Virus record (IMG/VR): IMGVR_UViG_3300047472_000161 | Coordinates: 1 to 48,494 of that record | Source of the DNA: a virus | Length of the DNA stretch: 48,494 nt | Reading direction: 5' to 3' (one strand) | Program-made: the position numbers and the translations under genes | Part shown: one piece after another, positions 1-6,799 of the stretch | Layout of the letters: the number at the start of each line of letters is the position of its first letter | How positions within the stretch are numbered: position 1 is the first letter of the stretch | The notes under the pieces: model-generated | The model's input: only the letters and a program-made list of their open reading frames with translations | Told to the model about the DNA's origin: nothing | Databases searched by the model: none

Positions 1-127
1 GACGATGAGGCGAAGTTCTTCCGCAGTCACCAGCATCATGTCGGGCTGATCGTCCGGGCTATCGCGGTCGGGAAGCTCGGATACATCCTGAATGATCGTT
101 GCTACAGCCGCTTCTATTTCATTGGGG
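1..127. repeat. Terminal direct repeat, left copy
   Basis: Bases 1-127 are identical to 48368-48494. A length of exactly 127 matches the overlap left by a k=127 assembler when a circular or circularly permuted molecule is opened. A reading frame continues through the repeat, so the two copies are most likely one locus, giving a unit genome of about 48,367 bp. A true short terminal repeat is the alternative, but it would cut a gene in half. Confidence 0.95.
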
Positions 128-138
128 TTGGTGGTCAT
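1..138 (-). CDS. 5' part of junction-spanning early gene (287 aa in total)
   Basis: This is the N-terminal piece of the gene that continues at the other end of the window (47642-48494). Starting at the ATG at 138 the frame reads MTTNPNEIEAAVATI and runs off base 1 in frame. Joined across the 127-bp repeat, the protein is 287 residues. The ATG overlaps the TGA of the preceding membrane-protein gene (ATGA), as throughout this operon, which supports both the start and the circular join. Function is not recognised; see the entry at 47642. Confidence 0.85.
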   Translation of the reverse strand, partial: MTTNPNEIEAAVATIIQDVSELPDRDSPDDQPDMMLVTAEELRLIV

Positions 139-374
139 GAGCGGGGCTCCGATGACTTAGGCTGGAAGATCGCGACAAGCAGCGAAATCACCCAACCGGT
201 GAAAAGGAAAAATTTGAGAAGAAACCACGGGAACGGCGGGCAGTCCTCGCCAAGGGCGAACCATCCCGCTCCTGCCATTGCGAGGCACATGAACCCCACA
301 AGCGCACTGGACACCGCCGCTGTCGCCACGAATACGAAGACGCGGAAGATGAGTTCATCAACGATGCGCTTCAT
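135..374 (-). CDS. Small membrane protein, early left operon
   Basis: A 79-residue protein starting MKRIVDELIFRVFVF. Two or three hydrophobic stretches (about residues 8-40 and 53-72) predict an inner-membrane protein with a short charged tail. The start at 374 is chosen because GGGAGG lies about nine bases upstream; the longer frame begins in Arg/Ser-rich shadow sequence. The stop overlaps the next start as ATGA. No family is recognised. Small membrane proteins of phage left operons sometimes act in superinfection exclusion, but nothing here proves that. Confidence 0.7.
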   Translation of the reverse strand: MKRIVDELIFRVFVFVATAAVSSALVGFMCLAMAGAGWFALGEDCPPFPWFLLKFFLFTGWVISLLVAIFQPKSSEPRS

Positions 375-576
375 TGGCCGCGCCTCCCTTGATCGCGAGG
401 GCGGCGTCGTCCGGCTCATTCTCGTAAGGAACGCGACTGGCGAACGCCTCCAGCGCCTTGTCGAGGTCGCGGCTCCCTTCGGACATGTCATCACGGCCAA
501 GCAAGGACTTTGCCGCCTCACGATCAGCCCGCGTCACATCAACCCCTCGCGCGGGGGACTGCGTTGCGTTGGTCAT
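358..576 (-). CDS. Hypothetical 72-aa protein
   Basis: Begins MTNATQSPARGVDV and is rich in charged residues, soluble and probably helical (DREAAKSLLG, SRDLDKALEAF). Its ATG overlaps the upstream stop as ATGA, and its end overlaps the next gene by 17 bases. No domain is recognised. The tight coupling to neighbours is the main argument that it is a gene. Confidence 0.6.
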   Translation of the reverse strand: MTNATQSPARGVDVTRADREAAKSLLGRDDMSEGSRDLDKALEAFASRVPYENEPDDAALAIKGGAANEAHR

Positions 577-788
577 GCTGCGTTACTCCTGCGAATATCG
601 CGGAAAAGGCGGCCCAAAGGCTTTGTGTCGTATTCGCTCAAGCCGAGCCGACGCATGGTGCTCTCCGACGTGCCGAGAGCCATCAGAACGTCTCGCGCGA
701 TCACGTCTTCGCCATGCATGTTCATGATGTTGGCGACCGCGATCAGATAGCCCGCGTTGAAACTGGCCTTATCGATCTCAGCCATCAT
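573..788 (-). CDS. Hypothetical 71-aa protein
   Basis: Begins MMAEIDKASFNAGYL. It is predicted helical, with a stretch (DVIARDVLMALGTSESTMRR) that could form a helix-turn-helix-like unit ahead of a basic tail. ATGA overlaps join it to the genes on both sides. Function unknown; a small DNA-binding or host-modulating protein is possible but not shown. Confidence 0.6.
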   Translation of the reverse strand: MMAEIDKASFNAGYLIAVANIMNMHGEDVIARDVLMALGTSESTMRRLGLSEYDTKPLGRLFRDIRRSNAA

Positions 789-1336
789 CCCTCTCCCGAA
801 AGCCGGCTGTGCACAGAGGCGGCGCGGCGGAGGTGGCCGACATTCATGACCGCGCGCACGGCGGCCCCGTCAGACACGCTCGTCACGCCATCGGTGCCGA
901 TCAGCGCAATGCGTAGCGTTCCCACAAGCGGCCCCAGTGCCTCCTTCGCCTCGGCCAGATCGGCGCGGAGGGAATGAACTTGGCCGTAGAGACCGTTCAG
1001 TTCCTCGATTTGGAGACCCTGCTCCGCTTCCACCCGCTCGATCTCGGCTAGGAGCGAGAGCACTGCGGCAGGCTGGGCAGCGACGATGTATTCCGCGTTG
1101 GCGCTGTCCTGATCGAGCGTGGATCGCCGCGCGTTCATCGTCGCGATGGTCTGCCCATTGCCCTCGCCACCTGGAACGGTGCGAGAGAAAATCAGACCCG
1201 CAACTCGATCTGGCACTTCGGCCGCGTCGGCCTGCATCACTGCAAGCAATTCAGCGTCATCTGCGACGAGGCACTGCCACGGCCCGCTCGTAGCCCTCTC
1301 CGCCAACTGCCTTAGCTTCTCGCGATCGGGGGTCAT
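785..1336 (-). CDS. Ead/Ea22-like protein
   Basis: A 183-residue protein with the features of the Ead/Ea22-like family: an N-terminal LAERATSGPW block (about residues 11-20) and a central NAEYIVAAQPAAVLSLLAEI block, followed by a coiled-coil-like segment (EAEQGLQIEELNGLYGQVHS). These proteins are common in early left operons of lambdoid and other temperate phages. Their biochemical role is not established. The gene overlaps the methyltransferase upstream by four bases (ATGA). Confidence 0.75.
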   Translation of the reverse strand: MTPDREKLRQLAERATSGPWQCLVADDAELLAVMQADAAEVPDRVAGLIFSRTVPGGEGNGQTIATMNARRSTLDQDSANAEYIVAAQPAAVLSLLAEIERVEAEQGLQIEELNGLYGQVHSLRADLAEAKEALGPLVGTLRIALIGTDGVTSVSDGAAVRAVMNVGHLRRAASVHSRLSGEG

Positions 1337-2052
1337 GCTGCGATGTCCTGTTGGGCGGCGGCCAGAAGCATGTGGCCAACCACTTCGGCCATTGCTGGCG
1401 GGTTGCTATCGCCTAGGGCCTCGATGCGCTCGCGACGCTCATGCACGTCTTCGGAGCGCCAAGTATCCAGATCGAAAGCTGGGATGGAATGCGGGTTCCA
1501 ATCACCTCTGGAAGCTGCTGCCCGCGCGACGCGCTCAATCGCGGATGGTCCCGCCTGCCAGGCGATCTCCAGTCTCGACAGGCTGGTGCAGGCAATAAGG
1601 TACACTCGCCGGCGCGGATACGGAGCACCAATATCGTGAGCGCCGAACTCAAATCGGGCCACGTGGAAGCCAGCACGGGAAAGATCTCCAGAGACTTCGG
1701 CTTCCCACGCAGAGTTGCCCGGCGGCTGCTCCACGACAAACCATTCGACACCGGCACGGAGCCCGGCAACGAGCATGTAGGGCCACAGAGATACGCCGCT
1801 CCTATAGCCGTGTATGGCTGCTGCGACGCTGGTTTGCTGACAAGGAGGCCCGCCGAAGCAGACGTCGGCTCGAATGGCAGGCAGGGCTCGAACATCTTCA
1901 TAAATCTCGGCTCCGGGGTGAAGTCGCACCAGCTCTTGGCGCCGGCGCTCGTTGCTTTCGCACAGTGCTGCGATCTCAAATGCGCCGGCGCGCAGAAGGC
2001 CCAGGCTGTGGAAACCGATGCAGGAGAAGAGGTCTAGGACACGCAGACCCAT
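1333..2052 (-). CDS. DNA (cytosine-5) methyltransferase, compact phage type
   Basis: A 239-residue C5 methyltransferase that would transfer a methyl group from S-adenosylmethionine to cytosine in DNA. Motif I is LDLFSCIG (residues 6-13), motif IV FGGPPCQ holds the catalytic Cys71, motif VI appears as VVEQP (Glu108) instead of the usual ENV, motif VIII is YPRRRVYLIA (145-154), and a motif X-like NPPAMAEVVGH closes the protein. Family members are usually over 300 residues. The target-recognition region between VIII and X is very short here, so specificity is unclear. No restriction partner is nearby, so protection of phage DNA from host restriction is the likely role. Confidence 0.88.
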   Translation of the reverse strand: MGLRVLDLFSCIGFHSLGLLRAGAFEIAALCESNERRRQELVRLHPGAEIYEDVRALPAIRADVCFGGPPCQQTSVAAAIHGYRSGVSLWPYMLVAGLRAGVEWFVVEQPPGNSAWEAEVSGDLSRAGFHVARFEFGAHDIGAPYPRRRVYLIACTSLSRLEIAWQAGPSAIERVARAAASRGDWNPHSIPAFDLDTWRSEDVHERRERIEALGDSNPPAMAEVVGHMLLAAAQQDIAA

Positions 2053-2187
2053 CTACTCACCTCCATTGATACGGGCATTGCGGATCGCAGTAGGCCCGGC
2101 ACGATAGGTGCGGACAAAGGCCACGCCGATGAAAACAGCCAGGCTCGCCATAATTAAGCTGGCGATTGACCAGAGAAGAACTGCCAT
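2053..2187 (-). CDS. 44-aa single-pass membrane protein
   Basis: Begins MAVLLWSIASLIMASL, with one transmembrane helix (about residues 3-25) and a basic, polar tail. A GGAGGGG ribosome-binding site lies just upstream, and the stop TAG abuts the methyltransferase start. It fills the gap between recT and the methyltransferase precisely. Function unknown. Confidence 0.65.
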   Translation of the reverse strand: MAVLLWSIASLIMASLAVFIGVAFVRTYRAGPTAIRNARINGGE

Positions 2188-2190
2188 CCC

Positions 2191-3018
2191 CTACCCCTCC
2201 CTCTTCGCCAGCGCGGTGGGGTTGTCTTCGGTGACGGTTTCCTCCGCCTCCTCGACGATCTGGTGCTCGAGCGCCTCGAGCCTCGACAGCGGCTGCACGT
2301 CGGCCTCGGGCTGGCGCGTCACCTCCGCCTCGATGGGCTCGCGATGGCTCAGCGTCTCGTCGCGCTCGAAGGCGTCATCCAGATCGCTCGACATCGGCAG
2401 GCGTTTGGACAGGCGGCGCATCACGGTCTTGCGCGCCATCTCCGACCACCACTGCACCCACGGGCCGTTGCCCTTCGAGCGGCTGACGTTGCGGACCTTC
2501 TCGATCTCCTCGTGGCTCATCACCTCGAGCAGCCGGGAACCATCCTTCAGCACCGCCGTCGCGTAGGCCCCAATCGGCTTCCCGCGCGGCTGGTCAAGCG
2601 CCGGAGGCTCATGCTCGACGCTCTCGTCGAAACCGAGCTTCCAGACGAAGTGGTCCTTCTCGTAGACCACCTGCGCGGAGACGTAGGCGACCTCACCAGA
2701 CTGCCGGACCTTCTTAAGGATGCCGGCGATCATCGGCATGGCCTGCGCCTTGTCGCCGAACTTCACGATCGCGGCCTCGCGCCCATCCGGCAACAAGCCA
2801 TCCTGCGCGAGGCGGACGATAGCGCCGAACAGCGACCGGCGATCGACGTTGGCAAGGTCGGGCTGGTTCTGGATCGCAGTCTGGGCAACGCGCGTGAACT
2901 TCTCGACGCTGACGTGCTGAGGCAGGGCGGCCCGGAACTCGGGTGCCATCTGCTGAAGGCTCTGGCGGATCACCTGCAACGGGTTCGCGCGGTGTTCGGC
3001 AAGCTGGGTCGCCATCAT
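2191..3018 (-). CDS. recT: RecT-family single-strand annealing protein
   Basis: A 275-residue RecT-type recombinase that would bind the single-stranded DNA made by the neighbouring exonuclease and anneal it to complementary strands. Family features include LFGAIVRLAQDGLLPDGREAAIV, MPMIAGILKKVRQSG and the VQWWSEMARKTVMRRLSK block in the C-terminal half. The last 60 residues are acidic and variable. Two ATGs at 3018 and 3015 are possible; an AAGGA motif is better spaced for 3015. It overlaps the exonuclease gene, forming a two-gene recombination module. Confidence 0.93.
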   Translation of the reverse strand: MMATQLAEHRANPLQVIRQSLQQMAPEFRAALPQHVSVEKFTRVAQTAIQNQPDLANVDRRSLFGAIVRLAQDGLLPDGREAAIVKFGDKAQAMPMIAGILKKVRQSGEVAYVSAQVVYEKDHFVWKLGFDESVEHEPPALDQPRGKPIGAYATAVLKDGSRLLEVMSHEEIEKVRNVSRSKGNGPWVQWWSEMARKTVMRRLSKRLPMSSDLDDAFERDETLSHREPIEAEVTRQPEADVQPLSRLEALEHQIVEEAEETVTEDNPTALAKREG

Positions 3019-3956
3019 GCGTTCCTTTCTTTGACATCAAAGCGGCGGTGCGCCTTGCGGCCGCCGACATGGGTTCCGATCATTTCGTGGGTGATGAGCG
3101 TGCCGAGGCTGGCCTTCACGACGGGCGCGCCAACCCGGAAGCCCTCCAGCATCGCGGACGTGGCATCGCCCATGCGCTCGAGCATCTCGGCCTTGGCGGC
3201 ATCGGCGTCGGCCTTCGCGATCTTCTCGCGCAGCTTGGCTTCCATGAATGTGGCTGCCAGTTCGGTGCCGCGGTTCCAGTGACGCAGGTCGACGTGTCCG
3301 CCATCGCCGAGCCCATTGGCTGCTGCGATGTTGTCGACGTCTCGAGCATAGTCCGGCTTGGGCGGCTTGCCGGTGCGGACGCTGCGCCAGAACTCGGCGA
3401 CGCGCGCTTCCATGTCGGCGTAGATCACCGGGCGGAACTGCATCTGGAAGCGGCGCGGATCGTTGCCGCCAACCAGGGTGATTAGGTCGCACCATTCGAC
3501 GCCTGCGAGGCCCGCATATGCCTGTGCCTGAAGCTGATAATGGATCGGCGGCTCGTCGCCCCAATCCTTCGCAATCATCCAGTCGGCAGTTTTAACCTCG
3601 AGGATACCGCGGCCGCGCTGGGGGCAGATCACGATCTGGTCAGGATGGCCGCCGAGCCCTCGTCCGTTGTCGAGCCGATTGGGCGTGTCGACCGGGCGAT
3701 ATCCCCACAGCTTGAAGGCAATCTCGAGGACAGCCTTCTCGAGCATGACGCCGCAGAAAATGCGCATGTCCTCAGGCAAGCCGCTGGCATTTATCGCGTT
3801 GAAGTCTGGCGTCGCGATCGTGCCGTTCTTCCGGTGCCAAAGCTCGAAGTGCGTCAGCCAAGGGCTCTCACCGAACAGCGCGGCCACCTCGGAAGCACCG
3901 ACCACGGATGCCCGGAACGCCGCATCGCTGGTGTCGAGAGCGGGTGCGGTTGCCAT
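3015..3956 (-). CDS. YqaJ/lambda-type 5'-3' exonuclease
   Basis: A 313-residue viral recombinase of the YqaJ/lambda Exo nuclease fold. The active site is visible: VGASEVAALFG near residue 20, LGGHPDQIVI (Asp106) and ILEVKTADW (Glu120, Lys122), the D-ExK pattern of this family. It would resect one strand of double-stranded DNA and pass the product to RecT. The C-terminal half adds a helical region rich in Ala, Lys and Glu. The gene overlaps both neighbours by a few bases. Confidence 0.93.
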   Translation of the reverse strand: MATAPALDTSDAAFRASVVGASEVAALFGESPWLTHFELWHRKNGTIATPDFNAINASGLPEDMRIFCGVMLEKAVLEIAFKLWGYRPVDTPNRLDNGRGLGGHPDQIVICPQRGRGILEVKTADWMIAKDWGDEPPIHYQLQAQAYAGLAGVEWCDLITLVGGNDPRRFQMQFRPVIYADMEARVAEFWRSVRTGKPPKPDYARDVDNIAAANGLGDGGHVDLRHWNRGTELAATFMEAKLREKIAKADADAAKAEMLERMGDATSAMLEGFRVGAPVVKASLGTLITHEMIGTHVGGRKAHRRFDVKERNA

Positions 3957-4159
3957 TATGCGGCCTCCAGCGTTGCAGCGAGCGCTTCCAAGGCGTGGAG
4001 GTGCTGACGCAGCGCGCTCTCGGGCACAGCGGCGAAGGCAAATCCATTGGTCTTGGGGCCGCGTCCGGTCTGGCGATATTCGAGGTTGCCGAGGTAATGC
4101 CGGGTCAGTCGCGCGAGGCGATTGACGACCACCGATGGGCTTTCAGCAAGGGTATTCAC
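3956..4159 (-). CDS. Hypothetical 67-aa protein (GTG start)
   Basis: Begins at GTG 4159 (reads NTLAESPSVVVNRLARL), eight bases after an AGGA ribosome-binding site. Extending further upstream gives implausible Pro/His/Arg-rich sequence. The start overlaps the stop of the 33-residue gene upstream (GTGA), and the 3' end touches the exonuclease start. Soluble and helical; no family recognised. Confidence 0.6.
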   Translation of the reverse strand: MNTLAESPSVVVNRLARLTRHYLGNLEYRQTGRGPKTNGFAFAAVPESALRQHLHALEALAATLEAA

Positions 4160-4257
4160 AACCCAATTCCTTTCCCAATATCGCGGCCGAGCATGCGGCC
4201 AAGCGAGCCTCCGAAGCCGCGCAAAAATGCGGTGAGGATGATGCGGAGGAGCGGCAT
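4156..4257 (-). CDS. 33-aa small basic/hydrophobic peptide
   Basis: Reads MPLLRIILTAFLRGFGGSLG and ends GRDIGKGIGL. It is amphipathic, with a hydrophobic N-terminus and Gly/Arg-rich C-terminus. It is joined by an ATGA overlap to the gene upstream and by a GTGA overlap to the gene downstream. Both overlaps follow the operon's packing rule and leave no unexplained gap, which is why I call such a short frame. Function unknown. Confidence 0.55.
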   Translation of the reverse strand: MPLLRIILTAFLRGFGGSLGRMLGRDIGKGIGL

Positions 4258-4763
4258 CAGGCGGCACTCGTGGCTTTGGCGAGAATTGCCTTCAGGCACC
4301 CCCGTTGGGGCGCGGCGGCGCCTTCCTGCCAGCACCGCCCAAGGTCGTTGCCAGCAACGATCCCGCAGATGCCGCAGACCGAGCGCTTCGGCTCATCGAG
4401 AGCCTTCAGTTTGCCCGCCGACACCTTGGCGTAGAGCGTCTCGCTCTTGAGGTAGGAGCGTGCGGGTGTGCCATCGTCGCTATCGACGTCATCGACGCAG
4501 ATGACAAAGCGCGCGCCCTTCTCCTCGACCACGGTCGCTGGCCAGCTTTCGAGAATGTAGTCTGGCAATTCGGAATCGCAGGACATCGAGACGGGCCATG
4601 TCACCGACACGCGGTCGCCGGCACGGTAGAGCGGCTGCCGATCCGGGCACGTGAACTTCACCGAGGTCACGCCAAGGCCTGCGATTGCTCGGCGGATGAC
4701 GTCTCGCCTTGCGCATTCCGATTTGTCGGCCGCACAGTTGAAGCAGGTGCGATACGCGCTCAC
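4257..4763 (-). CDS. Hypothetical 168-aa cysteine-rich protein
   Basis: Begins at GTG 4763 (SAYRTCFNCAADKSEC), overlapping the upstream TGA as GTGA. Four N-terminal cysteines (CFNC, C, later C in FTCPDR) and a C-terminal CGICG...C...C cluster suggest two zinc-binding knuckles around a central beta-rich acidic region (FVICVDDVDSDDG). No family is recognised. A phage regulatory or host-takeover role is plausible from context only. Confidence 0.65.
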   Translation of the reverse strand: MSAYRTCFNCAADKSECARRDVIRRAIAGLGVTSVKFTCPDRQPLYRAGDRVSVTWPVSMSCDSELPDYILESWPATVVEEKGARFVICVDDVDSDDGTPARSYLKSETLYAKVSAGKLKALDEPKRSVCGICGIVAGNDLGRCWQEGAAAPQRGCLKAILAKATSAA

Positions 4764-5011
4764 GAGCAAATTCCCCACACGATCAGCGCGCCCATCAGCG
4801 CGCCCATCAGCGCCCATGCAGGCAGAGACGGCCACTGGTGCAGCGGCATCGCCGGACCAGCGTGCGGGTGGGCGATGGGCGCAGGATCGGCCGGATAGTC
4901 GTACCCGCCGCGATCGTTCACGAGGCACACGCGATGCCCGATGATGATCCGGTCGCCCGGCTGCGGTTCGGTGCGCTGGACGAGGCCGAGCGGTTCGGTG
5001 GTGGCGGTCAT
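4760..5011 (-). CDS. 83-aa protein with C-terminal membrane anchor
   Basis: Begins MTATTEPLGLVQRTEPQPG; a soluble N-terminal part (GDRIIIGHRVCLVNDRGGYD) is followed by one transmembrane helix near the C-terminus (LPAWALMGALMGALIVWG). The start overlaps the previous stop (ATGA). The repeated codons encoding ALMGALMGAL give a short tandem repeat at about 4786-4812. Function unknown. Confidence 0.6.
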   Translation of the reverse strand: MTATTEPLGLVQRTEPQPGDRIIIGHRVCLVNDRGGYDYPADPAPIAHPHAGPAMPLHQWPSLPAWALMGALMGALIVWGICS

Positions 5012-5406
5012 GCCGATGCTCCATTCTTTGCAGCGAGGCGATCCGCATCGATTTTCCGCCAAGCCGCGCTCACGCGCTCCCGCTCGGCGCGGATTTCCTC
5101 GTATTTTGCGGTGGTGATGCCCAAGCGGACGGCGACGAGCGGGCACTCAGCGATCAGCCAAGGCCAATCCTCCCAGTCCATGTCGTCGAGGCGCATCCAA
5201 TCCTCGTCATCCCAACGGGTGTCGTGGATGTCGTTGAGCTTGACCTCCGCGCGACGACATTCGGGATGGTAGAGGCTGCTGTAGAAGCCATCCTCAATCC
5301 CGACGTACCGGACCGCGCGCTCACCGATCTGGATGACCTTGCGGCAGCCCTCGCAGGGCTTGGCCTTGCGCACGGCTTTAACCCGCTTTTCGCTGATGAA
5401 GGTCAC
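5008..5406 (-). CDS. Zinc-finger-like protein, 132 aa
   Basis: The N-terminal half carries a treble-clef/LIM-like pattern: CEGCRKVIQIGERAV followed by YHPEC, so four ligands (three Cys plus His or Cys) bind one zinc. The middle is unusually rich in Trp, Asp and Glu (WDDEDWMRLDDMDWEDWPW), and the tail is a charged helix. It may bind nucleic acid or a host protein. It is coupled to both neighbours by short overlaps. Confidence 0.7.
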   Translation of the reverse strand: MTFISEKRVKAVRKAKPCEGCRKVIQIGERAVRYVGIEDGFYSSLYHPECRRAEVKLNDIHDTRWDDEDWMRLDDMDWEDWPWLIAECPLVAVRLGITTAKYEEIRAERERVSAAWRKIDADRLAAKNGASA

Positions 5407-5582
5407 AGCCGGTCCCTCCAGACAGAGCGGGTGATGAGGATGCCGGCGAACAGGTCGCAGGCAGCGCTAAACAGGCCATGCCCGTTCGGGTGATCGATGA
5501 TGTCCTGACAGATCAGCCGGAAGCCGAAGAGGCAGGCGAAGATCACGACCAGCGAACCGAAGAACTTCTCGTCGCGGGTCAT
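5403..5582 (-). CDS. 59-aa membrane protein
   Basis: Begins MTRDEKFFGSLVVIFACLF. One clear transmembrane helix (residues 8-25) and a second weak one near residues 40-52, with a basic C-terminus. The start at 5582 overlaps the preceding TGA; longer frames are Arg-rich shadow. No family recognised. Confidence 0.6.
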   Translation of the reverse strand: MTRDEKFFGSLVVIFACLFGFRLICQDIIDHPNGHGLFSAACDLFAGILITRSVWRDRL

Positions 5583-5761
5583 ACGATGATAGCCTTCCCG
5601 AGCTTCATCCGCTCGCGCATGTAGAACCGCGCCTTCACCGTCTCGTAGGCGTCGCCACCAAGCGGGAAGATCGCGTCCGCCATGCTCGGCCAAGACCGCG
5701 ACATCGCGTCCAGTTCGGCAGGCACAGGCGGGATCGTGGGGGTGATCGGGTGCGGGCGCAT
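5579..5761 (-). CDS. Hypothetical 60-aa protein
   Basis: Begins MRPHPITPTIPPVPAELDAM; proline-rich N-terminus, then a helical region ending RERMKLGKAIIV. The ATG at 5761 overlaps the upstream TAA (TAATG). Function unknown. Confidence 0.55.
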   Translation of the reverse strand: MRPHPITPTIPPVPAELDAMSRSWPSMADAIFPLGGDAYETVKARFYMRERMKLGKAIIV

Positions 5762-6144
5762 TATGCGTCTCCCAGCGTGATCTTGAGGTCGTCGAACGAC
5801 ACGCCGAACGTCGCCTTGACGCGGGCGCGAAGTTCCTCGCGGCAAGCCTCGACGCGTGTGTAGAGGGCGTTAGCCTCGGCCTGATCCTCGGGCGACGTGT
5901 CCCCCGTTTCGAGCCGCTCCCGGCGCGCGTCAGCGTGATCGCAGTGGCGGATCAGGTCGGCGGTCGTCAGGTCGCCCGGATCGATGTCGGCTGCCGTCTC
6001 GGCGACGAAATCGTGGTCGCGCGGCCGGTCCCAAGCGTTGGTCGGGGTCGCCGACATGCCGTGGAACTGGCGCTGCACGCCGCACTGCACGCAGCGGGCA
6101 AGCGGGCTGTCGGCGCGCCAGATGGTGGCGAATTGCGTGGCCAT
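5761..6144 (-). CDS. Hypothetical 127-aa protein with CxxC
   Basis: Begins MATQFATIWRADSPLARCVQCGVQRQ; a CxxC with a nearby His near the N-terminus, then an acidic helical body (ADLIRHCDHADARRERLE) and a C-terminal FDDLKITLGDA. One of several small potential zinc-binding proteins in this operon. It follows the first operon gene without a gap. Role unknown. Confidence 0.65.
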   Translation of the reverse strand: MATQFATIWRADSPLARCVQCGVQRQFHGMSATPTNAWDRPRDHDFVAETAADIDPGDLTTADLIRHCDHADARRERLETGDTSPEDQAEANALYTRVEACREELRARVKATFGVSFDDLKITLGDA

Positions 6145-6342
6145 CTATGCCGCCCTCCGCCCAAACGCCAACCGCTGGTTGAGCGCGTCCACACCCGCCA
6201 TCCGCCGCGTGTTCGCCGCAAACGCCTGCGAGATGCCGTCGATCGTGCGGATGACCGACTGGCGGTCTGGCGTGGTCGCGGTCGCGCAGGTCTCGTCGAC
6301 CAGTGCCGCGCGCTCCGCTTTGGTGAAATGATGCTTGGGCAT
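6145..6342 (-). CDS. First gene of the left operon, 65 aa
   Basis: Begins MPKHHFTKAERAALVDE; basic, helical, soluble. GGGAGG lies ten bases upstream of the ATG. It is the promoter-proximal gene after the operator cluster at 6387-6446, the position where lambda carries N. The sequence shows no Arg-rich boxB-binding motif typical of N, so an antiterminator role is only a positional guess. Confidence 0.6.
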   Translation of the reverse strand: MPKHHFTKAERAALVDETCATATTPDRQSVIRTIDGISQAFAANTRRMAGVDALNQRLAFGRRAA

Positions 6343-6386
6343 TGCCCGGAGCCTCCCTCGCCGCCCTGTGCGGCTGATGGGAGACT

Positions 6387-6446
6387 TCTACAAACTTCTT
6401 GTGCGTTACGTCAACAAGATTTTTGTGTCAGCACAAGATCGATGTG
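6387..6446 (-). promoter_or_regulatory. Left early promoter with three operators (OL)
   Basis: Three 15-bp near-palindromes lie at 6389-6403 (TACAAACTTCTTGTG), 6413-6427 (AACAAGATTTTTGTG) and 6432-6446 (CACAAGATCGATGTG, weaker). They match the three sites between cI and cro and have similar centre-to-centre spacing (24 and 19 bp). On the minus strand TTGACG (6414-6409), 16 bases, then TGTAGA (6392-6387) forms a plausible sigma-70-type promoter covered by the first two operators. The start of transcription would be near 6380, reading leftward. Confidence 0.7.
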
Positions 6447-6456
6447 CCCCAGATAC

Positions 6457-6480
6457 AAAAAAGCCCGCCGAAGCGGGCTT
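6457..6480 (-). terminator. Rho-independent terminator behind the lysogenic transcript
   Basis: An 8-bp perfect stem AAGCCCGC / GCGGGCTT with a four-base loop is followed, on the minus strand, by a T run. It sits downstream of the membrane zinc-ribbon gene (6504-6764). It should stop cI-side transcription before it enters the left early promoter. Confidence 0.85.
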
Positions 6481-6503
6481 GATGGCAAATTACGTCGATG
6501 CGC

Positions 6504-6764
6504 CTAGGCGGCTACCCGCCCCTCGAATCGATAGCCGCAGTGCTTGCAGACCCTCGCTTGTGGTTGGACCGCTTCGGCGCAATCTGGGCAGCGCTTGAGC
6601 GCATCTTCATCTCCTACGCTCGACAGGCAGGCGATCACGATCAGGGCGAATACGCCGAACACGGCGCCGAGGATGAGCCAGCCGAAGCCGCTCCTCCCCT
6701 TATTGCTGGCGACGACCGCACAAACGATCGCGATCATCACCCAGACGAAAAGCAGAAACTCCAT
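6504..6764 (-). CDS. Two-TM zinc-ribbon membrane protein
   Basis: An 86-residue protein starting MEFLLFVWVMIAIVC. Two transmembrane helices (about residues 3-20 and 27-47) are followed by a zinc ribbon, CPDC...CKHCGYRF. GGGAGG precedes the ATG at good spacing. It lies directly behind cI and before a terminator, so it is probably expressed in the lysogen. Lysogenic conversion or superinfection exclusion is a reasonable inference; similar proteins also occur as bacterial housekeeping genes of unknown role. Confidence 0.75.
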   Translation of the reverse strand: MEFLLFVWVMIAIVCAVVASNKGRSGFGWLILGAVFGVFALIVIACLSSVGDEDALKRCPDCAEAVQPQARVCKHCGYRFEGRVAA

Positions 6765-6799
6765 GTCGGCCTCCCTCGCCCTCAATGCGCGCACACATA

